Positions 27,686 to 36,582 of a DNA stretch of 64,000 nucleotides are shown here, one piece after another (position 1 is the first letter of the stretch; each line of letters opens with the position of its first letter). Below the pieces are notes generated by a model that saw nothing but the letters and a program-made list of their open reading frames with translations, had not been told where the DNA came from and did not search any database. The position numbers and the translations under genes were made by a program. Origin of the DNA: Marinobacter guineae. Its GTDB lineage: Bacteria; Pseudomonadota; Gammaproteobacteria; Pseudomonadales; Oleiphilaceae. Location of the stretch: NCBI RefSeq assembly GCF_002744735.1, contig NZ_KZ319339.1:1116001-1180000 (forward strand), in the 5' to 3' direction.

Positions 27686-28635
27686 TGAGTCCGGGTGCCA
27701 CACCGGGAATGCCCAGCGCCGGTCGGCGGCTTCAGCTGCTGGCCGGTGTGACTTCACTTCTTATTGTTCCGTTTCTCTTTTTTGGCGGGCCTGACTGGTC
27801 CTCGGGGCCGGTATACAAATCGGCCTGGAATCTCGGCCACATCCTTCTCTTTGCCCTTCTGACTCTTACCGTGAGACCCTGGCAGTGGCTCCAAGGCTGG
27901 CGCCTCTGGCTGGCAGTGACCAGTGTATTGCTGGCCGCTGGAATCGTCATTGAACTGCTCCAGTACGGACATGATCGCGAGATGGACGTGCAGGACCTGC
28001 TCCGAAACCTGATTGGCAGCTGGCTGATCATTGCCTGGCGCCCCCTGTTCTTTTCGGGAAATCGGAAAACCGCCGGCAGCGTACTGATGGCCGCCTTCAC
28101 CACGCTGTTGCTGCTGTCTGAACTGGCCACTACCGCTCAGGTAGCTGCCCGGCAATTTCAGATGAACCGTCAATTGCCGGCCCTTTATGACTTCCAGAGA
28201 GAGGAACCCTCACCCTTCTGGAGCGGGCCGCTCACATCCTCGCAAGCACATGCTCCGGAAGGCTCAAAAAGCTTGAGAATCAACCTGGGCACGGAAACCT
28301 ATTCGGGGGTATCCCTGCACAACTTTCCATCCGACTGGCGAGGGTTCGCGACACTGTCCCTGACTCTTTTCAATCCCGATTCCCAGCCCCTTTCGGTGAC
28401 CCTTCGAATCAACGATGTGGAACATGACAGAGGTGACAATGCCTACAGCGACCGATTCAATTTCAGGCTTGACCTGGAGCCCGGCGTCAACACTTTCGAA
28501 ATACCGCTGGCGACCATAGAACAGGCGCCGGACCAGCGCCCCATGGACATGAGCGAGATACGCAGGCTTGGCCTGTTCGCCACTCGCCTGCCCGAACCAA
28601 GGTCTGTTTACCTGCTGGCGCTGGCGCTTGACTGA
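27685..28635 (+). CDS. VanZ-like membrane protein with C-terminal carbohydrate-binding-like domain
   Basis: 316 residues. Residues about 15-120 are a VanZ-like domain with four hydrophobic segments, including GHILLFALLTLTVRPW and GIVIELLQYGHDREMDVQDLLRNLIGSWLI, the conserved Glu and Asp-rich loop. After a fifth segment (about 130-150), residues 170-316 look like an extracytoplasmic beta-sandwich (ending LGLFATRLPEPRSVYLLALALD) resembling CIA30-type domains. The gene is coupled to ppiC by one base and its last 28 bases overlap, tail to tail, the M24 gene on the other strand. Confidence 0.85.
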   Translation: MSPGATPGMPSAGRRLQLLAGVTSLLIVPFLFFGGPDWSSGPVYKSAWNLGHILLFALLTLTVRPWQWLQGWRLWLAVTSVLLAAGIVIELLQYGHDREMDVQDLLRNLIGSWLIIAWRPLFFSGNRKTAGSVLMAAFTTLLLLSELATTAQVAARQFQMNRQLPALYDFQREEPSPFWSGPLTSSQAHAPEGSKSLRINLGTETYSGVSLHNFPSDWRGFATLSLTLFNPDSQPLSVTLRINDVEHDRGDNAYSDRFNFRLDLEPGVNTFEIPLATIEQAPDQRPMDMSEIRRLGLFATRLPEPRSVYLLALALD

Positions 28636-29810
28636 GCCAGTGTCCAGGGATTGGTTGTGATTGGCTCAGCGCCGGCATCGGTTACCAGAATTGTCTCACT
28701 GCACCCGATACCCCATTTCCCGGGGACACGCAGGCAAATCGGGAGGTGAAACACCATACCGGGACTGAATTCCGAGTTGCCGCCGCGTGCGATAAAGCCG
28801 GAACCTTCCACCCAGGAGGGCGGAAACTGGGCGCCGACGGTGTAGCCGAATACGCCGGAGAAAAACACCGTGCCGGAAAGAGGGGCCAGGGCTTTCTCCG
28901 CTGCCTGGGCGGCGGAATCAAATGTCACGCCCGGCTTCACTGCCACCAGAAGGGCATCCACAACGCTTCGACAGCCGTCGAATACCTTTCGCATTTCCCG
29001 GGACGGCGTTCCGGCAACCACGGTTTGCATCATGGGTGCGGTGTATCGCTGCCAGGCGGAACCGAATTCCAGAAATACCGGCTCATCCTGCTCTATCCTG
29101 CAGCGTTTGTGGTTGGTGTGAATCACGCTGCTGCGCCGGCCTGCGGTGACAATGGGCTGCATGCTCATGAACTCACTGCCTGCCTCCAGCAGGGACCGCG
29201 CACCAACAGCAGCAATGTCGTTATCCGTTAACCCCGGCCGAACTTCTGCCGCTGCCGCTCTCAGCCCTTCGCCGGTGATACGCGCACTCTCGCGCAGGTA
29301 TTCGATTTCACCCGCGGATTTAACAATGCGAATCTTCTTGACGAGGCCGCCACTATCAATAAACCGAACGCTTGAGAGCCTTGCTTTCAGGCCTTCAAGC
29401 ACACCCTGCCGGAGCGAGCCGTGCCAGGCATCAATGCCGACAATGTCCGCAGAACCATTCAGGGCATCAATCAACGGTGACAGTACTTCGCCAATGCCTT
29501 CCCAGCGATAGCCGGTAACGTTGGTCACACGGGTTGTCACCATGGCTGGGCCCATTTCAATGGAGGGCACCTGCAGGAGCAGGGATGAGCCGGTGACCAG
29601 CAGGGCGACGTGAACGGACACCTCAAAGGTACTGTAACCGGTCAGATAGAAAATATCGGAAGGGTCCGTCAGCAACAACGCGTCCATGTCTTCAACGGCC
29701 ATCCGATCCCGCACCCGGGCAAGCCGATGATCAAATTCTTCCGCTCCGAAGGAGCATTCAGAGCCCCTTAGTTCTGCCGGAAGCGCTTTCTGATAGGCAT
29801 TGAAATCCAT
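28608..29810 (-). CDS. M24-family pita-bread hydrolase, creatinase/ectoine-hydrolase-like
   Basis: 400 residues. An N-terminal creatinase domain (about 25-165, with ALLLTDPSDIFYLTGYSTFE) precedes the catalytic pita-bread fold. The usual first metal Asp is Glu in FLEFGSAWQRYTAPMMQT and the second Asp position is not acidic, so the dinuclear metal site looks lost, as in creatinase and ectoine hydrolase (DoeA). QFPPSWVEGSG and the end GIGCSETILVTDAGAEPIT match the DoeA type. Ectoine or another amidine could be the substrate; a Xaa-Pro peptidase role is less likely. GAGGAGG precedes ATG. No other doe genes are nearby. Confidence 0.85.
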   Translation of the reverse strand: MDFNAYQKALPAELRGSECSFGAEEFDHRLARVRDRMAVEDMDALLLTDPSDIFYLTGYSTFEVSVHVALLVTGSSLLLQVPSIEMGPAMVTTRVTNVTGYRWEGIGEVLSPLIDALNGSADIVGIDAWHGSLRQGVLEGLKARLSSVRFIDSGGLVKKIRIVKSAGEIEYLRESARITGEGLRAAAAEVRPGLTDNDIAAVGARSLLEAGSEFMSMQPIVTAGRRSSVIHTNHKRCRIEQDEPVFLEFGSAWQRYTAPMMQTVVAGTPSREMRKVFDGCRSVVDALLVAVKPGVTFDSAAQAAEKALAPLSGTVFFSGVFGYTVGAQFPPSWVEGSGFIARGGNSEFSPGMVFHLPICLRVPGKWGIGCSETILVTDAGAEPITTNPWTLAQSSASASR

Positions 29811-29894
29811 GGTCGCACCTCCTCGGTTACTCTTACCAAGGAGAGTGGACCCGAATTTGCATTTTCACAAATTTTAGAGGGCTTTCAGCAGCAT

Positions 29895-30725
29895 TTACTG
29901 GCTGTTTCCGGGCGCCGGCGAAAGAAATTGCGCCAGCTGCCTGCCCACCGATTCTATCGGGTCTGTAATCGCCTGCTGGATGCTGTTGGTAACAACCTTC
30001 GAGAACGCCGCTCCGGCGGGGCTTTCCAGGAAACCCAGATACAGGTCCATTTCCTGGGCTCCAATATTCTCGTAGGTATAGAGGTAGCTGTCGTACACCT
30101 GCTGGCCGACGACACCTGTCAGCATACTGCGCTGGCCTTCAATGCGTTGCCGAAGCTGATCGTAATTCTCCGAATCACTGCTGAACGCGGCCATGGCGGT
30201 TGCCAGCCCGAGTTGCACCGCGATGGTGGTATCCACCGCGCTTTCAGTAGCGCGGGAAGCACGATCAAAGCGGTCGAACATTTCGGCTTTGCGAGTGCCC
30301 TTGTATTTGCTGTTCAGGCCAGGAGCACGAGCCTGGATCTGTTGCCAGGCGGAAGGCTCGGAGGCGGCAATCTCAGCAGCGGAAATCTTCCTGCCAACCG
30401 GTGTTTCATACCAGCCCTGCACCGCCTCAAGCTGTCCGTCCGTCAGCTGGTTTTGCAAATCGGTAATAATCTGCTGCTCAATATCAGCGGCACTGAAACT
30501 GTTGCTCACCACATTCCCGATGGTATCCGCCACCATGGGCGGCAACTGGCCGCTTCGTTTCAGACCGTCCCGAATGCCCTGGCTCATCATGGCCGGATAT
30601 CGGGCGACAATGTCGTCAACCGGTGAGGCCGCCAGCGCCTGGCGGGCGTCTGTTGCCGCCTGGGCCGTTCCGGTGAAAAGCATGGCGGTGACTAAAAGAG
30701 GTTTAATTAGGGGAAATCGCTTCAT
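29895..30725 (-). CDS. DUF2059 family exported protein
   Basis: 276 residues. A Sec signal peptide, MKRFPLIKPLLVTAMLFTGTAQA, is cleaved after about residue 23. The mature protein is helical with two DUF2059-like regions; SDGQLEAVQGWYETPVGRKISAAE (here starting LTDGQLEAVQ, about 96-117) and LYLGFLESPAGAAFSKVV (about 230-247) are repeated versions of the same signature, suggesting internal duplication. Periplasmic; role unknown. Divergent from the transglycosylase-like gene. Confidence 0.85.
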   Translation of the reverse strand: MKRFPLIKPLLVTAMLFTGTAQAATDARQALAASPVDDIVARYPAMMSQGIRDGLKRSGQLPPMVADTIGNVVSNSFSAADIEQQIITDLQNQLTDGQLEAVQGWYETPVGRKISAAEIAASEPSAWQQIQARAPGLNSKYKGTRKAEMFDRFDRASRATESAVDTTIAVQLGLATAMAAFSSDSENYDQLRQRIEGQRSMLTGVVGQQVYDSYLYTYENIGAQEMDLYLGFLESPAGAAFSKVVTNSIQQAITDPIESVGRQLAQFLSPAPGNSQ

Positions 30726-30815
30726 TTACCTATCATCCCGAATGTATCGTTGGTTCCCTTATGCCACGGGTACGATACATGCAGCAAGCAATCCCGCGGT
30801 CCCGGAGATGACGGT

Positions 30816-31532
30816 TTGGTAGGAATACGCAAAAAGCCCCGCCGGAAAGGTAAACGCCGCCAGACAGCCACTGAAATCTGGAAAAGCCGGGCCAGATGGT
30901 ACGGACTTCCGGTCCTGGGTTTGCTGATGGGAGTATGGGCCACTTTACGGTTCAGCCTGCTGGCACCGGATCCTCCGGCCAATCCGGAAGACCTCTGCGA
31001 GATCTTTCGGGAACATCCCGTCTGGTATGACTACGCCAGCGAATCGGAGCAACGGTGGGGCACACCGATCGCCACGCAGATGGCTTTTGTCTACTACGAA
31101 TCGTCCTTCCGCAGCCATGCCCGACCGCCGCGCTCCCTGCTCTGGGGCTTTATTCCCTGGGCCAGGCCAACGACCGCCTACGGCTATGCCCAGGCCCTGG
31201 ACCCGGCCTGGCGGGAATACCTGCAGGCCAACGGTGAGGGATGGTTTACCGTTCGTACCGATATGGAATACGCGCTGGATTTTGTCGGCTGGTACAACCA
31301 CCTGACCCACCGGCAGCTGGGTATTCCATTTTCAGCCCCGCGGCAGTTGTATCTCGCATACCACGAGGGCCGGGGCGGCTATGCCCGTAAAACGTTCGAG
31401 GTAAAACCGGCCGTAACCGCCCTTGCCTCCCGGGTGCAGACTCGGGCCTTCCGATATGACCACCAGCTCAAAACCTGTGAACAGGAGTTCCAGTGCTGGC
31501 GCTGGTACCAGTTCTGGCCGTTCTGCGGCTGA
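30816..31532 (+). CDS. Lytic-transglycosylase-like membrane-anchored protein
   Basis: 238 residues from a TTG at 30816, preceded by GGAG at eight bases; upstream in-frame codons lack a site. A basic start (GIRKKPRRKGKRRQ) leads to one transmembrane helix (about 33-50), then a periplasmic SLT-like domain with the catalytic-type Glu in MAFVYYESSFRSHARPP, YGYAQALDPAWREY, and LYLAYHEGRGGYARKTF near residue 200. It would cleave peptidoglycan glycan strands. The C-terminal region ends in Trp- and Cys-rich residues (CEQEFQCWRWYQFWPFCG). Similar proteins are annotated as SLT-domain proteins. Confidence 0.8.
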   Translation: MVGIRKKPRRKGKRRQTATEIWKSRARWYGLPVLGLLMGVWATLRFSLLAPDPPANPEDLCEIFREHPVWYDYASESEQRWGTPIATQMAFVYYESSFRSHARPPRSLLWGFIPWARPTTAYGYAQALDPAWREYLQANGEGWFTVRTDMEYALDFVGWYNHLTHRQLGIPFSAPRQLYLAYHEGRGGYARKTFEVKPAVTALASRVQTRAFRYDHQLKTCEQEFQCWRWYQFWPFCG

Positions 31533-31538
31533 ATCCTG

Positions 31539-32438
31539 TTAAAGCGCTGTTTTGATCTCCAACTGGGCTTCAAGCGCCTGCAGTCGCTCCACCAGATACT
31601 CCATGACAATCCGGACGCGGGCCATCTGCTGGGTATCCTGGTTCACATGCAGCCATAGATCCACACTCTCGCCTTCCAGCGGGTCGGACAGGCGACGAAG
31701 TTCACGGGTACCTTCACCCAGGTAGCATGGCAATACCGCCAGTCCGGCGCCCGCCCTGGCGAGGGCATGCATGGACTGCAGGCTGTTGCAGCGAATTACC
31801 GATGCCACGTTTTTCAGATGCTTCCGGTACCAGCGGCCCGTGGCCAGATGACTGAAGGTTTCATCAGGAATAACCCACAGGCAGGCCTCCGGATGATTCT
31901 CAATGTCCATGTTGCGATTTCGCCGACAATACCGTGCAGAGCCGTAAACCGCCGATTCGATGGCGGCAATCCGCTCTCCCTCGAGGGTTGCCTGCGGCTT
32001 GTTTTCTGGCCGGAGCGTCAGGTCTGCCTCCCGATGGCTGAGGTTGGCCACATCGTTGTCCGTCAGAATTTCCAGCTCAATATCCGGGAATTCCCGCACC
32101 AGCTCCGCCAGTATCGGGCTGAGCAATTCATTCATCATGGCGTCTTCGGCTGCCAGCCGCACCTTTCCCACTGGCGCGGAGTCCTGCCCCACCAGTTTCC
32201 GCTCGAGATTATCCATCTCCACTGCCAGCCGCTCGGCTTCCCGAAAAGCCGTTTCACCCACCGGTGTAAGCTGCAGTCCGTCTCTGCTTCGTTCAAAAAA
32301 CTGCACACCCAGCGACTCCTCCATCTGGTCAAGTCGCCGTAAAACAGTGGTTTGATGCACACCCAGTAATTCGCCGGCCTTGGCGAGCGTTCCGCCTATT
32401 GCCAGAGCCCTAATATATCGAAGATAATCCCAGTCCAT
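31539..32438 (-). CDS. LysR-family transcriptional regulator
   Basis: 299 residues. The winged helix-turn-helix at 1-60 (MDWDYLRYIRALAIGGTLAKAGELLGVHQTTVLRRL) is LysR-type but with HQTTV in place of the usual QPAVS recognition-helix sequence, as in the group that includes regulators of amino acid and one-carbon genes. The effector domain follows from about 90. It is divergent from the small protein gene at 32586 with 147 bases between, so may control it. Convergent, six bases apart, with the transglycosylase-like gene. Confidence 0.9.
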   Translation of the reverse strand: MDWDYLRYIRALAIGGTLAKAGELLGVHQTTVLRRLDQMEESLGVQFFERSRDGLQLTPVGETAFREAERLAVEMDNLERKLVGQDSAPVGKVRLAAEDAMMNELLSPILAELVREFPDIELEILTDNDVANLSHREADLTLRPENKPQATLEGERIAAIESAVYGSARYCRRNRNMDIENHPEACLWVIPDETFSHLATGRWYRKHLKNVASVIRCNSLQSMHALARAGAGLAVLPCYLGEGTRELRRLSDPLEGESVDLWLHVNQDTQQMARVRIVMEYLVERLQALEAQLEIKTAL

Positions 32439-32585
32439 AGCTACTGCATATTTGCAACGTGAGTACGGATTTTAACGTATTTAAGCTGCAAATAAGAACC
32501 CTTAGAATGCTGTTTATATTAAAGGTAGATCCCTAACTAATCTGCCCAGTTGAACTAACCCACCCATAGAAAGGAGGAAGGCGCT

Positions 32586-32780
32586 ATGACTCAGAACCAT
32601 ATCGCAACCGTTAACCCGCTGCCGTCCAGTATCCTCCACAATAGTACTGAGGTCAGGCGCCAGTATACCCGTGCTGCGGCAAAGCAGACGGTTCAGTTTT
32701 TCAGTCGCAAAATGCGAAGCTTCAACCGGAAAGCAGCAAACGTTGCTTCGGACATGACCCAGATGCAGGGCGGCCACTGA
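32586..32780 (+). CDS. Small basic hypothetical protein, 64 residues
   Basis: ATG at 32586 has a near-perfect AAGGAGG (32571-32577) nine bases upstream, and a strong hairpin follows the stop, giving a complete small transcription unit. The product is basic and helical: after MTQNHIATVNPLPSS it contains RRQYTRAAAKQTVQFFSRKMRSFNRKA. No signal peptide or membrane segment and no recognised family; a nucleic-acid or phosphate-rich-ligand binding role would fit the charge but is speculation. Faces away from the LysR gene. Confidence 0.7.
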   Translation: MTQNHIATVNPLPSSILHNSTEVRRQYTRAAAKQTVQFFSRKMRSFNRKAANVASDMTQMQGGH

Positions 32781-32845
32781 GCCAACACTGATATCTGGCA
32801 TGAACGCGGGGACCGCGTAGGCTGGAAACGAAACACAGGGATTTG

Positions 32846-32889
32846 AAAACGCCGGCGGCGCCCGAGGGAGCCACCGGCGTTTTGCGTTT
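32846..32889. terminator. Bidirectional rho-independent terminator
   Basis: AAAACGCCGG at 32846-32855 pairs with CCGGCGTTTT at 32874-32883 and the stem extends inward through GGC/GCC. T-rich tracts follow on both strands. It sits between the small-protein gene and the converging acyl-CoA ligase gene. Confidence 0.85.
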
Positions 32890-32894
32890 GGGAG

Positions 32895-34577
32895 TCAGAA
32901 CTCCCAGACCACCTTTTTCTTCTGGCTGAACCAGTCGTCCATTTTTTGGTTGTAGAAGTCTTCGATAACGTTCCGCTTGATCTTCATGGTCGGCGTAAGC
33001 ATACCGTTTTCCATGGTCCAGGGCTCCCTGACCACCACCACGAATGCCACTTTCTCGTGGGATTCACATTCAGCGTTCACTGCTTCCAGTTCGGCGGCCA
33101 GTTCCTGCTCCAGTTCACTGCGATCGGCACCGGTTTCCAGTTCGCCCCGTGCTTCCTCAGAAAGCAGGATCATCAGGCACGGCTGCGGCTGGTTGGCACC
33201 GGCAACACAGACCACTTCTGCTTTGGGGTGGTTAAAGCGGTTCTCGATAGGAACCGGAACAACATACTTGCCTTTCGAGGTCTTGAAGAGGTCTTTCACC
33301 CTGCCAGTAATCCGGAGAGTGCCATCCCGGTCAATTTCCCCCATGTCTCCGGTTTTCAGGAAGCCGTCCTCTGTGAGGTCCTCTTTGGTTTTTTCATCAT
33401 TCTTGTAATAGCCCAGCATCTGGCCAGGGCTCTTTACCTGGACCTCACCCCCTTCGCCAATGCGATGCTCCACACCCGGATTGGCCATACCCACAGAGCC
33501 GGCCCTGGCCTGACCCGGCCGGTTGGCGTGGGAGTAGCCGAAGTTTTCTGACATGCCGTAGACCTCCAGCAACTCCAGCCCGAGATTCCGGTACCAGTTG
33601 ACGATCTCAGCTGACAGGGGCGCGGCGCCGGTGAGCGCCGCCCGGCAATGATCCAGCCCCAGCTGGCGAAGTACTTTCTTTTTTACCAGACCACGGATGA
33701 TGGGAAGGCTGAACAGCAACTTCTGTTTTTTCGGCGGCAGTTTCGCGTTTACACCCAGGTAGAACTTCATCCACAGGCGGGGAACGGAGAAGAACAGCGT
33801 CGGCCGCGCCCGCTGAAGGTCTTCCTGAAAGGTATCAAGGGAGTTGGCGAAGTACAGATGAAAGCCGTAGTACAGGGACTGGGTTTCCACCGCCGCCCGC
33901 TCTGCCACATGGGCCAGCGGCAGGTACGAAAGCATCCGTTCACCGGAAGAGACCGGAAACAGTTGCTGCAATCCGTCTGCCACCGAAATCATGGTCCGAA
34001 AGCTGTGCATGACGCCTTTTGGCCGGCCGGTACTGCCGGATGTGTAGACAATGGTCGCCAGGGTATCTTGAGCTGGCAGCTTCGGTTCCGCAGGCTCCTG
34101 GCCGGCAATGATCTCCAACCACTTCGGCGTGTCGTCCCTTGGTGACATGGGCAGGGAAATAAGCGGTAAATCATCGGGAATGTGATTTTTGATATCATTC
34201 CAGCCGTCCGCGGTACCGTCGAGTTTTCCGAGGAACAACAGTTTTGCCTCGCAGTGCTCAAGCACGTAGGCCGCGGTATCACCGTTGAGGGTGGGATAAA
34301 GCGGCACCGACACGTGCCCGGCCGCCCAGATGGCCAGATCCGCCAGAATCCAGTGCGCACTGTTCTTGCCCAGGATACTGATATTGCTGGGCTCAGGAAG
34401 GCTCAGGCTGTTCAGGAAGGCGGCCATTCGGGAGACCTGGTCAGCGGCCTGCTTCCAGGTGATGTCCTCAACACGGCCATCCGGATACGGCTGGGTAAGG
34501 TAGACATTATCGGGGGTCTCCCCGGCCCAATAATACAGGCAATGGAGAGAGGTCTGCTTCCGGGGATCAACCGCCAT
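32895..34577 (-). CDS. Long-chain fatty-acid-CoA ligase (AMP-forming)
   Basis: 560 residues; ATG at 34577 chosen on AAAGGAG six bases upstream. It carries the P-loop IVYTSGSTGRPKGVMHS (about 171-187), VYGMSENFGYSH (about 336-347), FLKTGDMGEIDRDG, and GRVKDLFKTSKGKYV near 426-440. This second region fits the group of long ACSL/FAA1-like enzymes rather than the AlkK type at 8.3 kb. It would activate long-chain fatty acids, and perhaps alkane-derived ones, for oxidation or lipid synthesis. Monocistronic, ending at the shared terminator. Confidence 0.92.
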   Translation of the reverse strand: MAVDPRKQTSLHCLYYWAGETPDNVYLTQPYPDGRVEDITWKQAADQVSRMAAFLNSLSLPEPSNISILGKNSAHWILADLAIWAAGHVSVPLYPTLNGDTAAYVLEHCEAKLLFLGKLDGTADGWNDIKNHIPDDLPLISLPMSPRDDTPKWLEIIAGQEPAEPKLPAQDTLATIVYTSGSTGRPKGVMHSFRTMISVADGLQQLFPVSSGERMLSYLPLAHVAERAAVETQSLYYGFHLYFANSLDTFQEDLQRARPTLFFSVPRLWMKFYLGVNAKLPPKKQKLLFSLPIIRGLVKKKVLRQLGLDHCRAALTGAAPLSAEIVNWYRNLGLELLEVYGMSENFGYSHANRPGQARAGSVGMANPGVEHRIGEGGEVQVKSPGQMLGYYKNDEKTKEDLTEDGFLKTGDMGEIDRDGTLRITGRVKDLFKTSKGKYVVPVPIENRFNHPKAEVVCVAGANQPQPCLMILLSEEARGELETGADRSELEQELAAELEAVNAECESHEKVAFVVVVREPWTMENGMLTPTMKIKRNVIEDFYNQKMDDWFSQKKKVVWEF

Positions 34578-34797
34578 AGATGGCTCCTTTATTGTTATTG
34601 TGCTGTATGTTTCAGGTTCTGAATTGCTATTCATACTAGCGCCATTTCACGAGCGCTCAATAGCATTTAATGCCCGTACAGTTGGCCAATTAATCCTCCG
34701 TTGCGAACTACCTCTCAAAACACTTCGTGACATTGGTCAAGTTTGATCTACAGTGAAGGTTGCTGCGTATCGAATTCCATCACTGTAGGAGGTGACC

Positions 34798-34905
34798 ATG
34801 AGAACATCGACTCGCTCTTCCCTGATTTTTCCTGCCTGGGGCATAATCCTGGTCGGTTCCGTTGCGTTTCTTTACTGCGCCTATGCTGGCCTGCTGGGAT
34901 CCTGA
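34798..34905 (+). CDS. Single-pass membrane microprotein, 35 residues
   Basis: ATG at 34798 follows TAGGAGGTGA (34786-34795), one of the strongest ribosome binding sites in the window. The product starts MRTSTRSSLIFPAWGIIL, then LVGSVAFLYCAYAGLLGS; residues about 9-32 form one hydrophobic helix. Nothing longer in this frame exists. Size and composition recall accessory subunits of transporters or oxidases, but no partner is evident next to it. Only nine bases separate it from the Lrp-family gene on the other strand. Confidence 0.7.
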   Translation: MRTSTRSSLIFPAWGIILVGSVAFLYCAYAGLLGS

Positions 34906-34914
34906 AGCAATTGT

Positions 34915-35343
34915 CTAGCGACGAAACTTTGTTTCCAGCACTACCGCAGAGTTTGTCCGCTCAACCCCTTCAAGATTGCCAATGGCGTCCAGCACCTTGC
35001 TCAGTTCCTCAAGGGACTGGGCCTGAATGATGGCAACCAGATCGTACTCGCCGCTCACTGAAAACAGTTGCGACACCTGGCTGATTTGCTCCAGAGCCAG
35101 ATTGGTCCGCGCTGTCAGTTTCTGGAATACCTTGATCGACACATGGGCCTCAACCTGATTAGCCAATAATTCCCCACCCAGCTGAACCGAATAGCCCCGA
35201 ATGACACCGCTGGCTTCCAGCCGTGCGATCCGATTCTGCACCGTTGAACGGGACACATGCATGGCTTTTGCCAGCTCCGTAATACTGGCCCGGGCATTCT
35301 GGCGCAGCAGCATTAACAGTTTCTGGTCCTGCGGGCTGATCAT
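34915..35343 (-). CDS. Lrp/AsnC-family transcriptional regulator
   Basis: 142 residues from ATG at 35343 (GGGAG upstream; longer in-frame starts lack a site). The N-terminal helix-turn-helix is ISPQDQKLLMLLRQNARASITELAKAMHVSRSTVQNRIARLE; the C-terminal RAM/AsnC domain (about 65-140) senses amino acids, with GEYDLVAIIQAQS. It is divergent from an arginine N-succinyltransferase gene with 117 bases between and probably controls it in response to an amino acid (inference). Confidence 0.92.
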   Translation of the reverse strand: MISPQDQKLLMLLRQNARASITELAKAMHVSRSTVQNRIARLEASGVIRGYSVQLGGELLANQVEAHVSIKVFQKLTARTNLALEQISQVSQLFSVSGEYDLVAIIQAQSLEELSKVLDAIGNLEGVERTNSAVVLETKFRR

Positions 35344-35460
35344 TTTGTCGCTCCCTCTTATCATTCTGACATTATTATAGATCATTTCGATCATTCTGAA
35401 CCTGCAATCTGTTATCAGCTGCTCTCATACTGGGCCAAAACAACGCTCAGGACGCTGGCC

Positions 35461-36582
35461 ATGTTTATCCGACCCATTAGCCCCGGGGATCTCGATGCAC
35501 TCTACCGCATTGCCGTTGAATCCGGCCCCGGCTTTACCTCTCTGCTGCCGGACCGGGGTGCTCTTGCGCGAAAGATTGACCATTCCGTATCGAGCTTCGC
35601 CAGATCCGTCACCGCACCGGGTGACGAGCACTACCTATTTGTTCTGGAGGACAGCGGGACCGGAGAAATCCTGGGCACTACCGGTATTGAAGCCGCCGCA
35701 GGCCTGAACCGGCCACTTGTCCACTTTCGCCGCAACGCCGTTATCCAGCACGCCAACGTCCACCAGATGCGGCGCCCCGAGGAAAGCCTGACCCGTTGCC
35801 AGCACTACATCGGCTGCACCGAAATCTGTTCACTCTATCTGCGACCAGGGTTTCGCCGCGCCAATGCCGGCAAGCTCCTTTCCCGGGTGCGTTTCCTGTT
35901 CATGGCACTTCACCCTGAGCGGTTCTCGGATATCGTCATCGCGGAAATGCGGGGCGTTTCAGACCAGGCCGGGCGATCTCCATTCTGGGACTGGCTGAAG
36001 CACCATGTTGCGGACCTGGATTTTGCCTCAGCCACTCAACTGGCCTGCTCCGGACACGCCGGCTTTATTGAGGAATTAATACCCGCCGTGCCGTTCTATA
36101 CTCAACAAATGAACCATGCGGCCCGGGCGGTAATCGGCCAGGTTCACGAAGATACCCGCCCGGCCCGGCATATGCTGGAGCGGGAGGGCTTCCGGCACCA
36201 GGGTTTTGTCGATCTTCTGGATGGCGGCCCAACCCTGGAGTGCCCGAAGGCGGAGATCGCTAGCGTGCGCACCACCCATATAGGCAAGGTTCAGCTTCAT
36301 GCGGGGGCAAAGCTCCCTGAGGATAGGGAGAGGGACGACTATCCATACGCTATCGTGGCCAACGCCGGCTGTTCCGGTTTCAGGGCAACCGTGACCGACC
36401 GGGCCTATCCGGAACCTGAAACCGGCCGTGTAGTTGTGGCAGCCCGACTGGCAGAGCATTTGGGCCTGGGCGATGGCAACCTGGCCTGCTGTCTTCCCCT
36501 CGCCGGAAGCAATAAACAGTCACAGCCCGGTCAACAGATCCGCCATACACTGGCTACTGAGGAGATTCGCTATGCATACTGA
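35461..36582 (+). CDS. astA: Arginine N-succinyltransferase (AstA/AruF family)
   Basis: 373 residues. FIRPISPGDLDALYRIAVESGPGFTSLLPDR at the start, then EILGTTGIEAAAGLNRPL, TEICSLYLRPGFRRANAGKLLS (acetyl-CoA-like binding loop) and the Cys/His region through IPAVPFYTQQMNHAARAVIGQVHEDTRPARHMLEREGF are typical of AstA, which transfers succinyl from succinyl-CoA to arginine (or ornithine) to start the AST catabolic route. The other ast genes are not here; it precedes DUF1338 by an 11-base overlap instead. AstA is a little shorter (about 340) in E. coli. AGGA precedes ATG. Confidence 0.9.
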   Translation: MFIRPISPGDLDALYRIAVESGPGFTSLLPDRGALARKIDHSVSSFARSVTAPGDEHYLFVLEDSGTGEILGTTGIEAAAGLNRPLVHFRRNAVIQHANVHQMRRPEESLTRCQHYIGCTEICSLYLRPGFRRANAGKLLSRVRFLFMALHPERFSDIVIAEMRGVSDQAGRSPFWDWLKHHVADLDFASATQLACSGHAGFIEELIPAVPFYTQQMNHAARAVIGQVHEDTRPARHMLEREGFRHQGFVDLLDGGPTLECPKAEIASVRTTHIGKVQLHAGAKLPEDRERDDYPYAIVANAGCSGFRATVTDRAYPEPETGRVVVAARLAEHLGLGDGNLACCLPLAGSNKQSQPGQQIRHTLATEEIRYAY

